Positions 53,751-61,681 of a DNA stretch of 64,000 bases are shown piece by piece; positions within the stretch are counted from its first letter, which is position 1; every line of letters begins with the position of its first letter. This DNA comes from Amycolatopsis rubida (lineage in GTDB: Bacteria > Actinomycetota > Actinomycetes > Mycobacteriales > Pseudonocardiaceae). A program made the position numbers and the translations under genes. The stretch spans positions 1 to 64,000 of the forward strand of contig NZ_FOWC01000004.1 in NCBI RefSeq assembly GCF_900115345.1, read 5' to 3'. The notes beneath the pieces were generated by a model that searched no databases, had not been told where the DNA came from, and saw only the letters and a program-made list of their open reading frames with translations.

Positions 53751-56700
53751 TTATTCGAGCACGATGAGAAGGTCTCCGCCCTCGACCTGCTGAACGGAGG
53801 TGATTGCCAGCCGACCGACTTTGCCCGCCGCCGAAGCGGTGATCGACGCTTCCATCTTCATGGCCTCGATCGTCGCCACGGTCGATCCTGCCGCCACCTG
53901 GTCGCCTTCGGCCACTTGCAGCGTCACCACGCCCGCGAACGGCGCGGCGATCTGCTTCGGGTTGCCCTTCTCGGCCTTTTCGGTGGCCGGGATGTCCGAG
54001 GCGATGGCCCGGTCCCGGATCTGGATCGGCCGGAGCTGGCCGTTGAGGGTGGACATGACGGTCCGCATGCCGCGTTCGTCGGCCTCGCCGATGGCTTCCA
54101 GCTCAATGAGCAGCCGGACGCCGGGCTCGAGGTCCACCGAGTACTCCTCGCCCGGGCGCAGACCGTAGAAGAAGTCCTTGCTCGGGAGCACGCTGGTGTC
54201 GCCGTAGGCGTCGCGGTGGGCGAGGAATTCCTTGGTGGGACCGGGGAACAGCAGCCGGTTCAGCGCGCCGCGGCGGTTGTCGGCGAGTTCCTTGTGGTCC
54301 TCTTCGGACAGTTCGGCGACCGGTTTGGCCGCCGAACGGCCTTCGAGCGCCTTGGTGCGGAACGGTTCCGGCCAGCCGCCGGGCGGGTCGCCCAGTTCGC
54401 CGCGCAGGAAGCCGATCACCGAGTCCGGGATGTCGAACTTGTTCGGCTCCGCCTCGAAGTCAGCCGGGGAAACGCCGGCTCCGACGAGGTGCAGCGCGAG
54501 GTCGCCGACCACTTTGGACGAAGGCGTGACCTTCACGAGGTGGCCGAGGATCTTGTCCGCCGCGGCGTACATGGCCTCGATGTCCTCGAACCGGTCGCCG
54601 AGGCCCAGAGCGATCGCTTGCGTGCGCAGGTTGGAGAGCTGGCCGCCGGGGATCTCGTGGTCGTAGACGCGCCCGGTGGGCGACGCGAGACCAGCCTCGA
54701 ACGGGGCGTAGATCTTGCGGACGCTCTCCCAGTACGGCTCCAGGTCGCCGATCGCGTGCAGGTCGAGGCCGGTGCTGCGGTCCGAGTGGTCAGTGGCCGC
54801 GACGATCGAACCGAGCGACGGCTGCGACGTGGTGCCCGCCATCGACGACACGGCACCGTCCACTGCGTCGGCGCCCGCCTGGATGGCGGCCAGGTAGGTG
54901 GCGAGCTGACCGCCGGCGGTGTCGTGCGTGTGGATGTGCACCGGAAGGTCGAATTCCTTGCGCAGTGCGGTCACCAGGCGAGCCGCGGCGGGCGCGCGGA
55001 GCAGACCGGCCATGTCCTTGATGGCCAGGACGTGCGCCCCTGCTCCGACGATCTGTTCGGCGAGCTTGAGGTAGTAGTCGAGCGTGTAGAGCTTTTCGTT
55101 CGGATCCGACAGATCGGAGGTGTAGCAGAGTGCGACTTCGGCGACCGCGGTGCCGGTGGCGCGAACGGCTTCGATGGCAGGCCGCATCTGCTCGACGTCG
55201 TTGAGGGCGTCGAAGATGCGGAAGATGTCGATGCCGGTCGCGGTGGCCTCCTCGACGAAGGCCGTGGTGACCTCGGTCGGGTAAGGCGTGTAGCCCACGG
55301 TGTTGCGCCCGCGCAAAAGCATCTGCAGACAGATGTTCGGCACGGCCTTGCGCAGCTGCTCCAGCCGTTCCCACGGGTCCTCGGCGAGGAACCGCAGCGC
55401 GACGTCGTAGGTCGCGCCGCCCCAGCACTCAAGGGACAGCAGCTGCGGCACCGTCGCGGCGACGACCGGGGCGACGGCGAGCAGGTCCTTCGTCCGGACG
55501 CGCGTCGCGAGCAGCGACTGGTGCGCGTCGCGGAAGGTGGTGTCGGTAACGCCGAGCTGCGGAGTTTCCCGCAGCCAGCGCGCGAATCCCTCCGGGCCGA
55601 GTTCGGTCAGCTTCTGCTTGGAGCCGTCCGGAGGAGTGAGATCCGCGGGCAGCTTCGGCAGCTTCGTCACGGCCTCGGGCGTGCGCGGACGCTCGCCGTT
55701 CGGCCGGTTCACCGTCTGGTCGGCGAGGTAGGTCAGCAGGCGCGTGCCGCGGTCGGCGGAGTGCCGTGCGGTCAGCAGGTGCGGCCGTTCCTCAATGAAT
55801 GAGGTGGTGACGTTGCCCTGCCGGAAGTCCGGGTCGTCCAGCACTGCCTGGAGGAACGGGATGTTCGTCGCCACGCCGCGGATCCGGAACTCGGCGACCG
55901 CGCGGCGGGCGCGGCCGACCGCGGTGCGGAAATCGCGGCCGCGGCAGGTGAGTTTCACCAGCAGCGAGTCGAAGTGGGCGCTGATCTCGGTGCCGGAGAA
56001 CGCGGTTCCGCCGTCGAGCCGGATCCCCGACCCGCCCGGCGAGCGGTAGGCGCTGATCATGCCGATGTCCGGCCGGAAACCGTTGGCCGGGTCCTCGGTC
56101 GTGATGCGGCACTGGAGTGCGGCGCCGCGCAGGTAGATCTTGTCCTGCGACAGGCCGAGGTCGGCGAGGGTTTCCCCGGAGGCGATCCGCAGCTGGGACT
56201 GCACGAGGTCGACGTCGGTGACCTCTTCGGTGACCGTGTGCTCGACCTGGATGCGCGGGTTCATCTCGATGAACACGTGCTTGCCCTGCCGGTCCAGCAG
56301 GAACTCGACGGTGCCCGCGTTCCGGTAGCCGATCTGCCGGGCGAACTTCACCGCGTCGGCGCAGATGCGGTCGCGCAGTTCGGGGTCGAGGTTCGGCGCG
56401 GGGGCCAGCTCGACGACCTTCTGGTGGCGGCGCTGCACGGAACAGTCGCGCTCGAAGAGGTGGATCACGTTGCCCTCGCCGTCGGCGAGGATCTGGACCT
56501 CGATGTGCCGCGGTTCGACCACGGCCTTCTCCAGGAACACAGTCGGATCGCCGAACGCGGACTCGGCCTCGCGCGCGGCGGCCTCGATCGACTCGCGCAG
56601 CAAAGCCGGGTCCTCGACGCGGCGCATGCCTCGGCCGCCACCGCCGGCGACCGCCTTGACGAACACCGGGAAGCCGAGTTCGTCGGCCGCCGCGACCAGT

Positions 56701-57128
56701 TCGTCGACGTTGCTGGACGGCTCTGACGAGCCGAGCACCGGAACCCCGGCCTCGCGCGCCGCCTTGACCGCGCGCGCCTTGTTGCCGGTCAGTTCGAGGA
56801 TTTCGGCGCTCGGGCCGACGAAGGTGATCCCCGCTTCTTCGCAGGCCATGGCCAGGTCGGGGTTCTCCGACAGGAAGCCATAGCCTGGATAGACCGCGTC
56901 CGCGCCCGCCTTCTTGGCGGCCTTGACGATCTCCTCGACCGACAGATAGGCGCGGACCGGATGGCCCGGTTCGCCGATCTCGTAGGCCTCGTCGGCCTTC
57001 AGCCGGTGCAGCGAGTTGCGGTCTTCGTGCGGAAACACGGCGACTGTGCCCGCGCCCAGTTCGTAGCCTGCGCGGAACGCCCGGATCGCGATTTCGCCGC
57101 GATTGGCCACCAGCACTTTGCGGAACAT
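53751..57128 (-). CDS. pyc: Pyruvate carboxylase
   Basis: 1125 residues, full-length single-chain enzyme. N-terminal biotin carboxylase (1-450, FRKVLVANRGEIAIRAFRAG, KAVAGGGGRGMR ATP-grasp motif, EMNPRIQVEHTVTE). Central carboxyltransferase (about 510-800, DTTFRDAHQSLLATRVRTKD, metal-site HIHTHDTAGG). C-terminal biotinyl domain with the biotin lysine in EAMKMEA. It carboxylates pyruvate to oxaloacetate to refill the TCA cycle. Monocistronic. Confidence 0.98.
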   Translation of the reverse strand: MFRKVLVANRGEIAIRAFRAGYELGAGTVAVFPHEDRNSLHRLKADEAYEIGEPGHPVRAYLSVEEIVKAAKKAGADAVYPGYGFLSENPDLAMACEEAGITFVGPSAEILELTGNKARAVKAAREAGVPVLGSSEPSSNVDELVAAADELGFPVFVKAVAGGGGRGMRRVEDPALLRESIEAAAREAESAFGDPTVFLEKAVVEPRHIEVQILADGEGNVIHLFERDCSVQRRHQKVVELAPAPNLDPELRDRICADAVKFARQIGYRNAGTVEFLLDRQGKHVFIEMNPRIQVEHTVTEEVTDVDLVQSQLRIASGETLADLGLSQDKIYLRGAALQCRITTEDPANGFRPDIGMISAYRSPGGSGIRLDGGTAFSGTEISAHFDSLLVKLTCRGRDFRTAVGRARRAVAEFRIRGVATNIPFLQAVLDDPDFRQGNVTTSFIEERPHLLTARHSADRGTRLLTYLADQTVNRPNGERPRTPEAVTKLPKLPADLTPPDGSKQKLTELGPEGFARWLRETPQLGVTDTTFRDAHQSLLATRVRTKDLLAVAPVVAATVPQLLSLECWGGATYDVALRFLAEDPWERLEQLRKAVPNICLQMLLRGRNTVGYTPYPTEVTTAFVEEATATGIDIFRIFDALNDVEQMRPAIEAVRATGTAVAEVALCYTSDLSDPNEKLYTLDYYLKLAEQIVGAGAHVLAIKDMAGLLRAPAAARLVTALRKEFDLPVHIHTHDTAGGQLATYLAAIQAGADAVDGAVSSMAGTTSQPSLGSIVAATDHSDRSTGLDLHAIGDLEPYWESVRKIYAPFEAGLASPTGRVYDHEIPGGQLSNLRTQAIALGLGDRFEDIEAMYAAADKILGHLVKVTPSSKVVGDLALHLVGAGVSPADFEAEPNKFDIPDSVIGFLRGELGDPPGGWPEPFRTKALEGRSAAKPVAELSEEDHKELADNRRGALNRLLFPGPTKEFLAHRDAYGDTSVLPSKDFFYGLRPGEEYSVDLEPGVRLLIELEAIGEADERGMRTVMSTLNGQLRPIQIRDRAIASDIPATEKAEKGNPKQIAAPFAGVVTLQVAEGDQVAAGSTVATIEAMKMEASITASAAGKVGRLAITSVQQVEGGDLLIVLE

Positions 57129-57270
57129 GCCCGGTCCTTCCCTTTTCGGATCGGTATCGAAGGCACGTTACCCGGTTTGTCCCGCAGTGCGGGAGCCGTA
57201 GTCCAAGTGATGGACATCATGCACGCCGACCTGCATGCATGATGCTGGCCGAGCCGCCGCGCCGCAACCG

Positions 57271-58203
57271 TCAGGGTGTTCCCGCAGGCAGTGTGCACAA
57301 GAGCCTGTTCGCGGTTTCGGAGGGCGCATTCTTGACCACGTTCTGCGTTGCGTCCTGCACAATTGCTTCGCCGACCGCATTGGGCGCGGCGTCGGGGTGC
57401 GCGGACCGGTAGAGGGTCACCGCGCCAGCGGCCACCGCGGCGGCCATCGAGGTGCCAGACAGCGTCCCGACATCGGCTGTTCCGGCGATCGGCGCGGGGA
57501 TGTCGACACCTGGTGCGTACAGGTCGAGCGGCGTGCCGAAGTTCGAGAAGGGCGCGACCTGGTCCTGGACGTCGGTCGCGCCCACGGTGAGTGCTTCCGG
57601 CACTCGGGCAGGCGAGCTCTGGCTGGCGTCGGTGCTGCCCTCCCCGGCCGGAACCACGATCGGCATCACCGCGGCGACTCCCTTGACCGCGTTGTCGAGC
57701 TGCTCGTTCGGCACGCCGCCGATGCCCAGCACCGCGACCGCTGGTTGGTGTGCGTTCTGGGCTACCCAGTTCAGCCCGGCGATGATCGTGTCGGTCGCGC
57801 CGCCGCCTGCCTTGTCGAGCACTCGGACCGGGAAGATCTGCGCGGCTTTGGCGACGCCGTAGCTGTGTCCCGCAACGATTCCCGCGACGCGCGTGCCATG
57901 GCCGTTGGTGTCCGACGTGTCTGTACCGGTGGTGAGGAATTCCTTGCCGGGCATGACCCGGCCCTGCAGATCCGGGTGTTTGGCGTCGACGCCGCTGTCG
58001 ATCACGTAGACGGTGACGCCGGAGCCGTCCGAGTCGTAGTGGTACTTCTGATCGAGACCGGTTCGCTGGTCGATCCGGTCGAGCGCCCAGCTCGGCGGGT
58101 TGGCCTGCGTCCCGCTCGCCGCCAGCGCGACCGGTTGCACCCCGGCGACCAGCAGAAATGTCAGAGTTGCCGAAAAAAGGCCACGCGCCGCTCGGTTCCG
58201 CAT
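57271..58203 (-). CDS. Secreted subtilisin-like (S8) protein with altered oxyanion position
   Basis: 310 residues with a signal peptide (about 1-29) but no long inhibitor-9 propeptide. The triad is present: D69 in YVIDSGVD, H102 in NGHGTRVAG, S252 in SGTSMAA. The oxyanion-hole asparagine region, normally AAGN, reads PAGEGS, putting glutamate (E188) there, and the substrate-strand SLGG motif reads LGIGG. Proteolysis may be weak or absent, or specificity altered. The enzyme is a small single-domain form. Confidence 0.85.
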   Translation of the reverse strand: MRNRAARGLFSATLTFLLVAGVQPVALAASGTQANPPSWALDRIDQRTGLDQKYHYDSDGSGVTVYVIDSGVDAKHPDLQGRVMPGKEFLTTGTDTSDTNGHGTRVAGIVAGHSYGVAKAAQIFPVRVLDKAGGGATDTIIAGLNWVAQNAHQPAVAVLGIGGVPNEQLDNAVKGVAAVMPIVVPAGEGSTDASQSSPARVPEALTVGATDVQDQVAPFSNFGTPLDLYAPGVDIPAPIAGTADVGTLSGTSMAAAVAAGAVTLYRSAHPDAAPNAVGEAIVQDATQNVVKNAPSETANRLLCTLPAGTP

Positions 58204-58377
58204 GTCTGCGGTCGTATCCCGGTGGCCGTTCAGCGGCAACTCGACGTCACACGATGGGCTGGTCGCGGGTCCAGCACCCGGCCGTCCGGACATACTGGGA
58301 ACCGAACGACGATGAGCCGCGCCTCTTTCCGTTCGCCGCCACGCGACCACCCGTTGACAGGCCGACAGCTACTTCGC

Positions 58378-59595
58378 CTACTTCGCCGCCGGGACGTGCG
58401 CGCTCACCGACATCGTCGGCAAATACACCAGCGCGTCGAAGGCTTGCACGACGTCGACCTTCGTGAACATGTGCGCGTGCCGCATGCTCGACGGTCCGGC
58501 CAGGCCCTGCGCTCGGTCTTGCCGCAGATCGACCACGCACGGATCCGCGCCGGCCAATGCCGCTTCGGCACTGCCCTCGGCGGGCGGCTCCAACTCCTGT
58601 TCGTAGACCCGGAAGCCGAGGCGCTCGCTCTCGTCCGGTTCGAGGCCGGTGGTCGTACCAGCGCCCGCAGTGAGGCCGAGAGCGAAGTAGTCGTCGCCGA
58701 ACTCCTCGGCGAGGTGGGTGCCCGCGGAAGGGAACGTCATGGTCGGCAAAGCGGCGAACGGCACTCGCTGCAGGTGTCCGTTGTGGACCATCACCACAAT
58801 CTTCTCGCCTTCGCCGTACAGCTTGCGAAGCAGCTTCACGGTTGCGGCCATGTACGTGTCGCGAGACGACCCCTGGAGCGACGGTGCCGTTCCCGCCATC
58901 ATTGCGCTCAGCTCACGCAAGTACGCGTCAACGCGAAGTGCACCGACCGCATGGTGTTCGGCGATCGCATACCGAGCCGGCTCGCTCCGTTGCCGATAAA
59001 CTGGCGACAGAGAACGAATATGCGCTACGAGAGTCGTCAACGCAGCCGTGGCCGCGTCCCGTTCCGCGGCGGCCATTGCCGCATAACGGCCAGGCGCGAC
59101 CGCGCTGCTGACCGCCGAATACGGCTCGGACGCGGTAATCGCGGCGTCGACCAGCGGAAGAACCTCCGGATCGACCTCTTCCACGAAACCTCGGACAATC
59201 CGCAACGCCGGCTGCGGCGAACCGCTCGAACTCGGCAGGTCGAGTCCGGCGAAGCGGACGCCGCCGTGGCGGCGCATCCACGTCAGCATCTCGCGCACCT
59301 CGACCGACTCGCCGAGAGAGAAGGTGAATCCTTCTCGCCCGACGTCGGCGACCGTGCCGGGACCACCGTTCAGCCACTGCTGCACCAGGTCGCCCTCGGC
59401 GAATCCCGATTCGAAGCCGAGCACGGTGAATCCGTGGTCCTCGACGAGGCGGCGGAGCAACCGGGCGCGGAGTTCGCCGAACTCGCGGATGTGGTGGTTG
59501 TTCTCGCCGATCGCGACGATGCGCGCGTCGCCGATCAGGCCGGTGATCGAGGCGACGTCGCCGCCCAGCGGCGAACGGGTGCTCAGCGGTGTCAT
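58378..59595 (-). CDS. Erythromycin esterase superfamily protein
   Basis: 405 residues from ATG 59595. The N-terminal motifs IVAIGENNHHIREF and VLGFESGF match the catalytic glutamate/histidine region of Ere-type macrolide esterases. Later motifs RDTYMAATVKLL and VVMVHNGHLQRVP are also family features. Many actinobacterial members do not act on macrolides, so resistance should not be assumed. Divergent from a TetR gene 31 bp away, which likely controls it. Confidence 0.88.
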   Translation of the reverse strand: MTPLSTRSPLGGDVASITGLIGDARIVAIGENNHHIREFGELRARLLRRLVEDHGFTVLGFESGFAEGDLVQQWLNGGPGTVADVGREGFTFSLGESVEVREMLTWMRRHGGVRFAGLDLPSSSGSPQPALRIVRGFVEEVDPEVLPLVDAAITASEPYSAVSSAVAPGRYAAMAAAERDAATAALTTLVAHIRSLSPVYRQRSEPARYAIAEHHAVGALRVDAYLRELSAMMAGTAPSLQGSSRDTYMAATVKLLRKLYGEGEKIVVMVHNGHLQRVPFAALPTMTFPSAGTHLAEEFGDDYFALGLTAGAGTTTGLEPDESERLGFRVYEQELEPPAEGSAEAALAGADPCVVDLRQDRAQGLAGPSSMRHAHMFTKVDVVQAFDALVYLPTMSVSAHVPAAK

Positions 59596-59633
59596 ACTGC
59601 GGACACTAATGCAACAGGGGTAGCGATTGACAA
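59596..59633. promoter_or_regulatory. Shared divergent promoter of the esterase-like and TetR genes
   Basis: Only 31 bp separate the two start codons. On the minus strand TTGTCA (59633-59628) and ATTAGT (59610-59605) are 17 bp apart, a good -35/-10 pair for the esterase-like gene. Its -35 overlaps the TTG start of the TetR gene. A TetR dimer bound here would cover both starts. Confidence 0.5.
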
Positions 59634-60259
59634 CTGAGTTACCGGGCACCAGCAGACCGGGCGGGCGCACGGAACGCACGCGCGTCGCCGTTTTGCGGGC
59701 GACGCTCGATCTGCTGGCGGAGGTCGGGTTCAGCGATCTGACGGTCGAGGCCGTCGCCGAACGATCGGGCGTGCACAAGACGACGGTTTACCGGCGATGG
59801 GAATCGCGCGAGGGACTGGTCGCGGCCGCACTGCGGTTCGGCGCAGGCGAGCCGTGGAGCCCGGCGGACACCGGTTCGCTTGTCGCCGATTTGCGGCGAA
59901 TGGCGTTGGACGTGGTGCACGCGTTGACCACCCCGGGCCAACGCGAGCTGCCGACCGCCGCGGTGCTGGCGGCCTTCCAGTCGGAACGGGCGGCCGAGGC
60001 GTTGCGGGATTTCTATCAGGATCGGCATGCCCGGGCCGCGCTGATCGTGGAGCGGGCGGCGGCGCGCGGAGAGGTGCCGGCCGACACCGATCCGGACGAG
60101 GTGACGCGGACGGTGTGCGGGCCGGTGTTCTACCGTTTGTTCGTGTCGCGGGAACCGGTGTCGGAGGAGACGGCTGAGATCGCAGCGGAGGCTGGGGCCG
60201 CGGCTGCTCGGGCCGGGGTGCTGAGCAGGCGGTTGCCGGGGAATGGCGACGGGGGGTGA
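59627..60259 (+). CDS. TetR family regulator
   Basis: 210 residues starting at TTG 59627 (AGGGG upstream). HTH: ATLDLLAEVGFSDLTVEAVA, ERSGVHKTTVYRRWESREGL (about 26-65). C-terminal TetR domain. Probably represses the divergent esterase-like gene and itself. The last codons contain the first unit of the hairpin repeat array described next. Confidence 0.9.
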   Translation: MTTELPGTSRPGGRTERTRVAVLRATLDLLAEVGFSDLTVEAVAERSGVHKTTVYRRWESREGLVAAALRFGAGEPWSPADTGSLVADLRRMALDVVHALTTPGQRELPTAAVLAAFQSERAAEALRDFYQDRHARAALIVERAAARGEVPADTDPDEVTRTVCGPVFYRLFVSREPVSEETAEIAAEAGAAAARAGVLSRRLPGNGDGG

Positions 60260-60852
60260 TTGCGGGGTGGGAGCTTGTTGCCGGAAAACGGCGACGGGTG
60301 GAGCGGGGCGGTTGATGGGTGGGTTCGGCTTTCGCCACGGAACGGCGAAAGCAGAGCGCGGCTGAGAGATGGGTTTGGCCAGATGCTCGCAGCGACGCAG
60401 TGACCAGCCAAGCGAAGCCAGACGCCGGGCGACAGGCAGAGCGGGCGATTGGCCCGTTAGCTTCGCTTTCGCCACGGAACGGCGAAAAAGACTCCGGCTG
60501 AGAGATGGGGCTGGTCAGACGCTCACAGCGACGCAGTCACCAGCCAGGCGAAGCCGGGCACCGGGCACCGGGCACCGGGCACCGGCGATAGTTGCCAACG
60601 GGCGGCGTGCGGAGCGACCCTGGCGCGCGAGAGTGCGCAGAAAGTCGCCGTCAAGCGGCAACGCACGCGCAGGAGTGCTGACCGGCTTGAGCAGGCAGTC
60701 GCCACTCAACGGCAACAGACCGAGCGAGCTGGCCAGCAGCCTCCGAGGCAAGTTGCCGCCCAACGGCGACGAGCTCGAACGTCAGGGGCGGCGAAAACAG
60801 GCAGTCGCCGCTAGACGGCGAACGGCGAACGGCGAACGGCGAACGGCGAAGT
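60232..60852. repeat. Array of nine short hairpin repeats plus tandem repeats, no gene
   Basis: Nine imperfect palindromes of about 16-21 bp of the type TYGCC-N5-GGCRA occur at 60232, 60277, 60330, 60467, 60591, 60644, 60698, 60752 and 60804. The 60330 and 60467 units are identical and lie in a longer direct repeat of about 100 bp (60329-60430 versus 60464-60560). Tandem copies of a 7-bp GGGCACC unit lie near 60556-60585, and ACGGCGA is repeated five times at 60814-60850. No plausible gene occurs between the TetR stop and the acetyltransferase stop. Confidence 0.75.
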
Positions 60853-61392
60853 TTAAGGAAGAAGCCTACCCAACAGCAACCGGTACCGGACCTCTTCCAA
60901 GGTCACCGTCCCGTCGGAGATCGTCTCTACCTTGGTCTTTCCGTCCGCAACCCAGCCAGCTCGTTCATAGAACTTCCGGGCTCGCGTGTTCGTCGACAGC
61001 ACCCACAGCGTCGCCGCGCCGAACTGGGTCGACAGACCGCGCACGCACTCTTCGTGCAGCGCTCGGCCCATTCCCCGGCTCCATTCGGACGGGAGGAGGT
61101 AGATCGACGACAGTTCGCCCGTGTTCGGGGCGGCGTCGTCGTCTCGGCTGGGGCCGAAGACTGCGAAACCGGTGATCTTCTCGCCGGCGCCTGCCACCAG
61201 GACGGTGTGGGGGCGCGAAGTGTCCGCCAGGCTCGATGCCCAGGATTGTTCCCGCGTCTCGACCGACAGGCCGGACAGGAACTCGTCCGGCAGCAACCCC
61301 GCGTAGGCCGCTTGCCAGGAACCGACGTGGACGGCTGCGATGCCTGCCGCGTCTTCCGGGGTCGCGGGGCGGATCACGAGGTCGGGCACCAT
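60853..61392 (-). CDS. GNAT family N-acetyltransferase
   Basis: 179 residues from ATG 61392 (MVPDLVIRPATPEDAAGIAA). GNAT motifs: ITGFAVFGPS, SIYLLPSEWSRGMGRALHEE (acetyl-CoA loop of the Q/RxxGxG/A type, here SRGMGRA) and WVLSTNTRARKFYERAGW. Substrate unknown. Stand-alone gene convergent with the repeat array; the 289 bp upstream (61393-61681) shared with the RHS gene show no further gene. Confidence 0.9.
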   Translation of the reverse strand: MVPDLVIRPATPEDAAGIAAVHVGSWQAAYAGLLPDEFLSGLSVETREQSWASSLADTSRPHTVLVAGAGEKITGFAVFGPSRDDDAAPNTGELSSIYLLPSEWSRGMGRALHEECVRGLSTQFGAATLWVLSTNTRARKFYERAGWVADGKTKVETISDGTVTLEEVRYRLLLGRLLP

Positions 61393-61681
61393 TCCTCCAG
61401 CGACTCGGCAGGCGACGATCGGCTGCGGGCAGTTCAGCACAGAAGCCCGCCTGCCCGCATGCGGTTTACCGGAGTGACCACAAAGGACAGTCAGGCCGCG
61501 GAGCTGGGCAAAGGGGCCGAAAAGCGACCGGCGAGTGTGTTCGGGCAAGGGTTCCGGGAGTTCAGGCATCGCCGCCCCGCCCGGAAGGCTCCTCGGTCCT
61601 CCAGCCGATAGCCTCGTCGGATTGGCGGATCAGGCTCCGCTCGTTCGTCATGCCCGTGCGCACCAGGAAATGGGACAATCG

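Noticed and set aside
58378..59595. Annotating a macrolide resistance gene
   Set aside because: The superfamily match is good, but many members have no macrolide activity and nothing here fixes the substrate.
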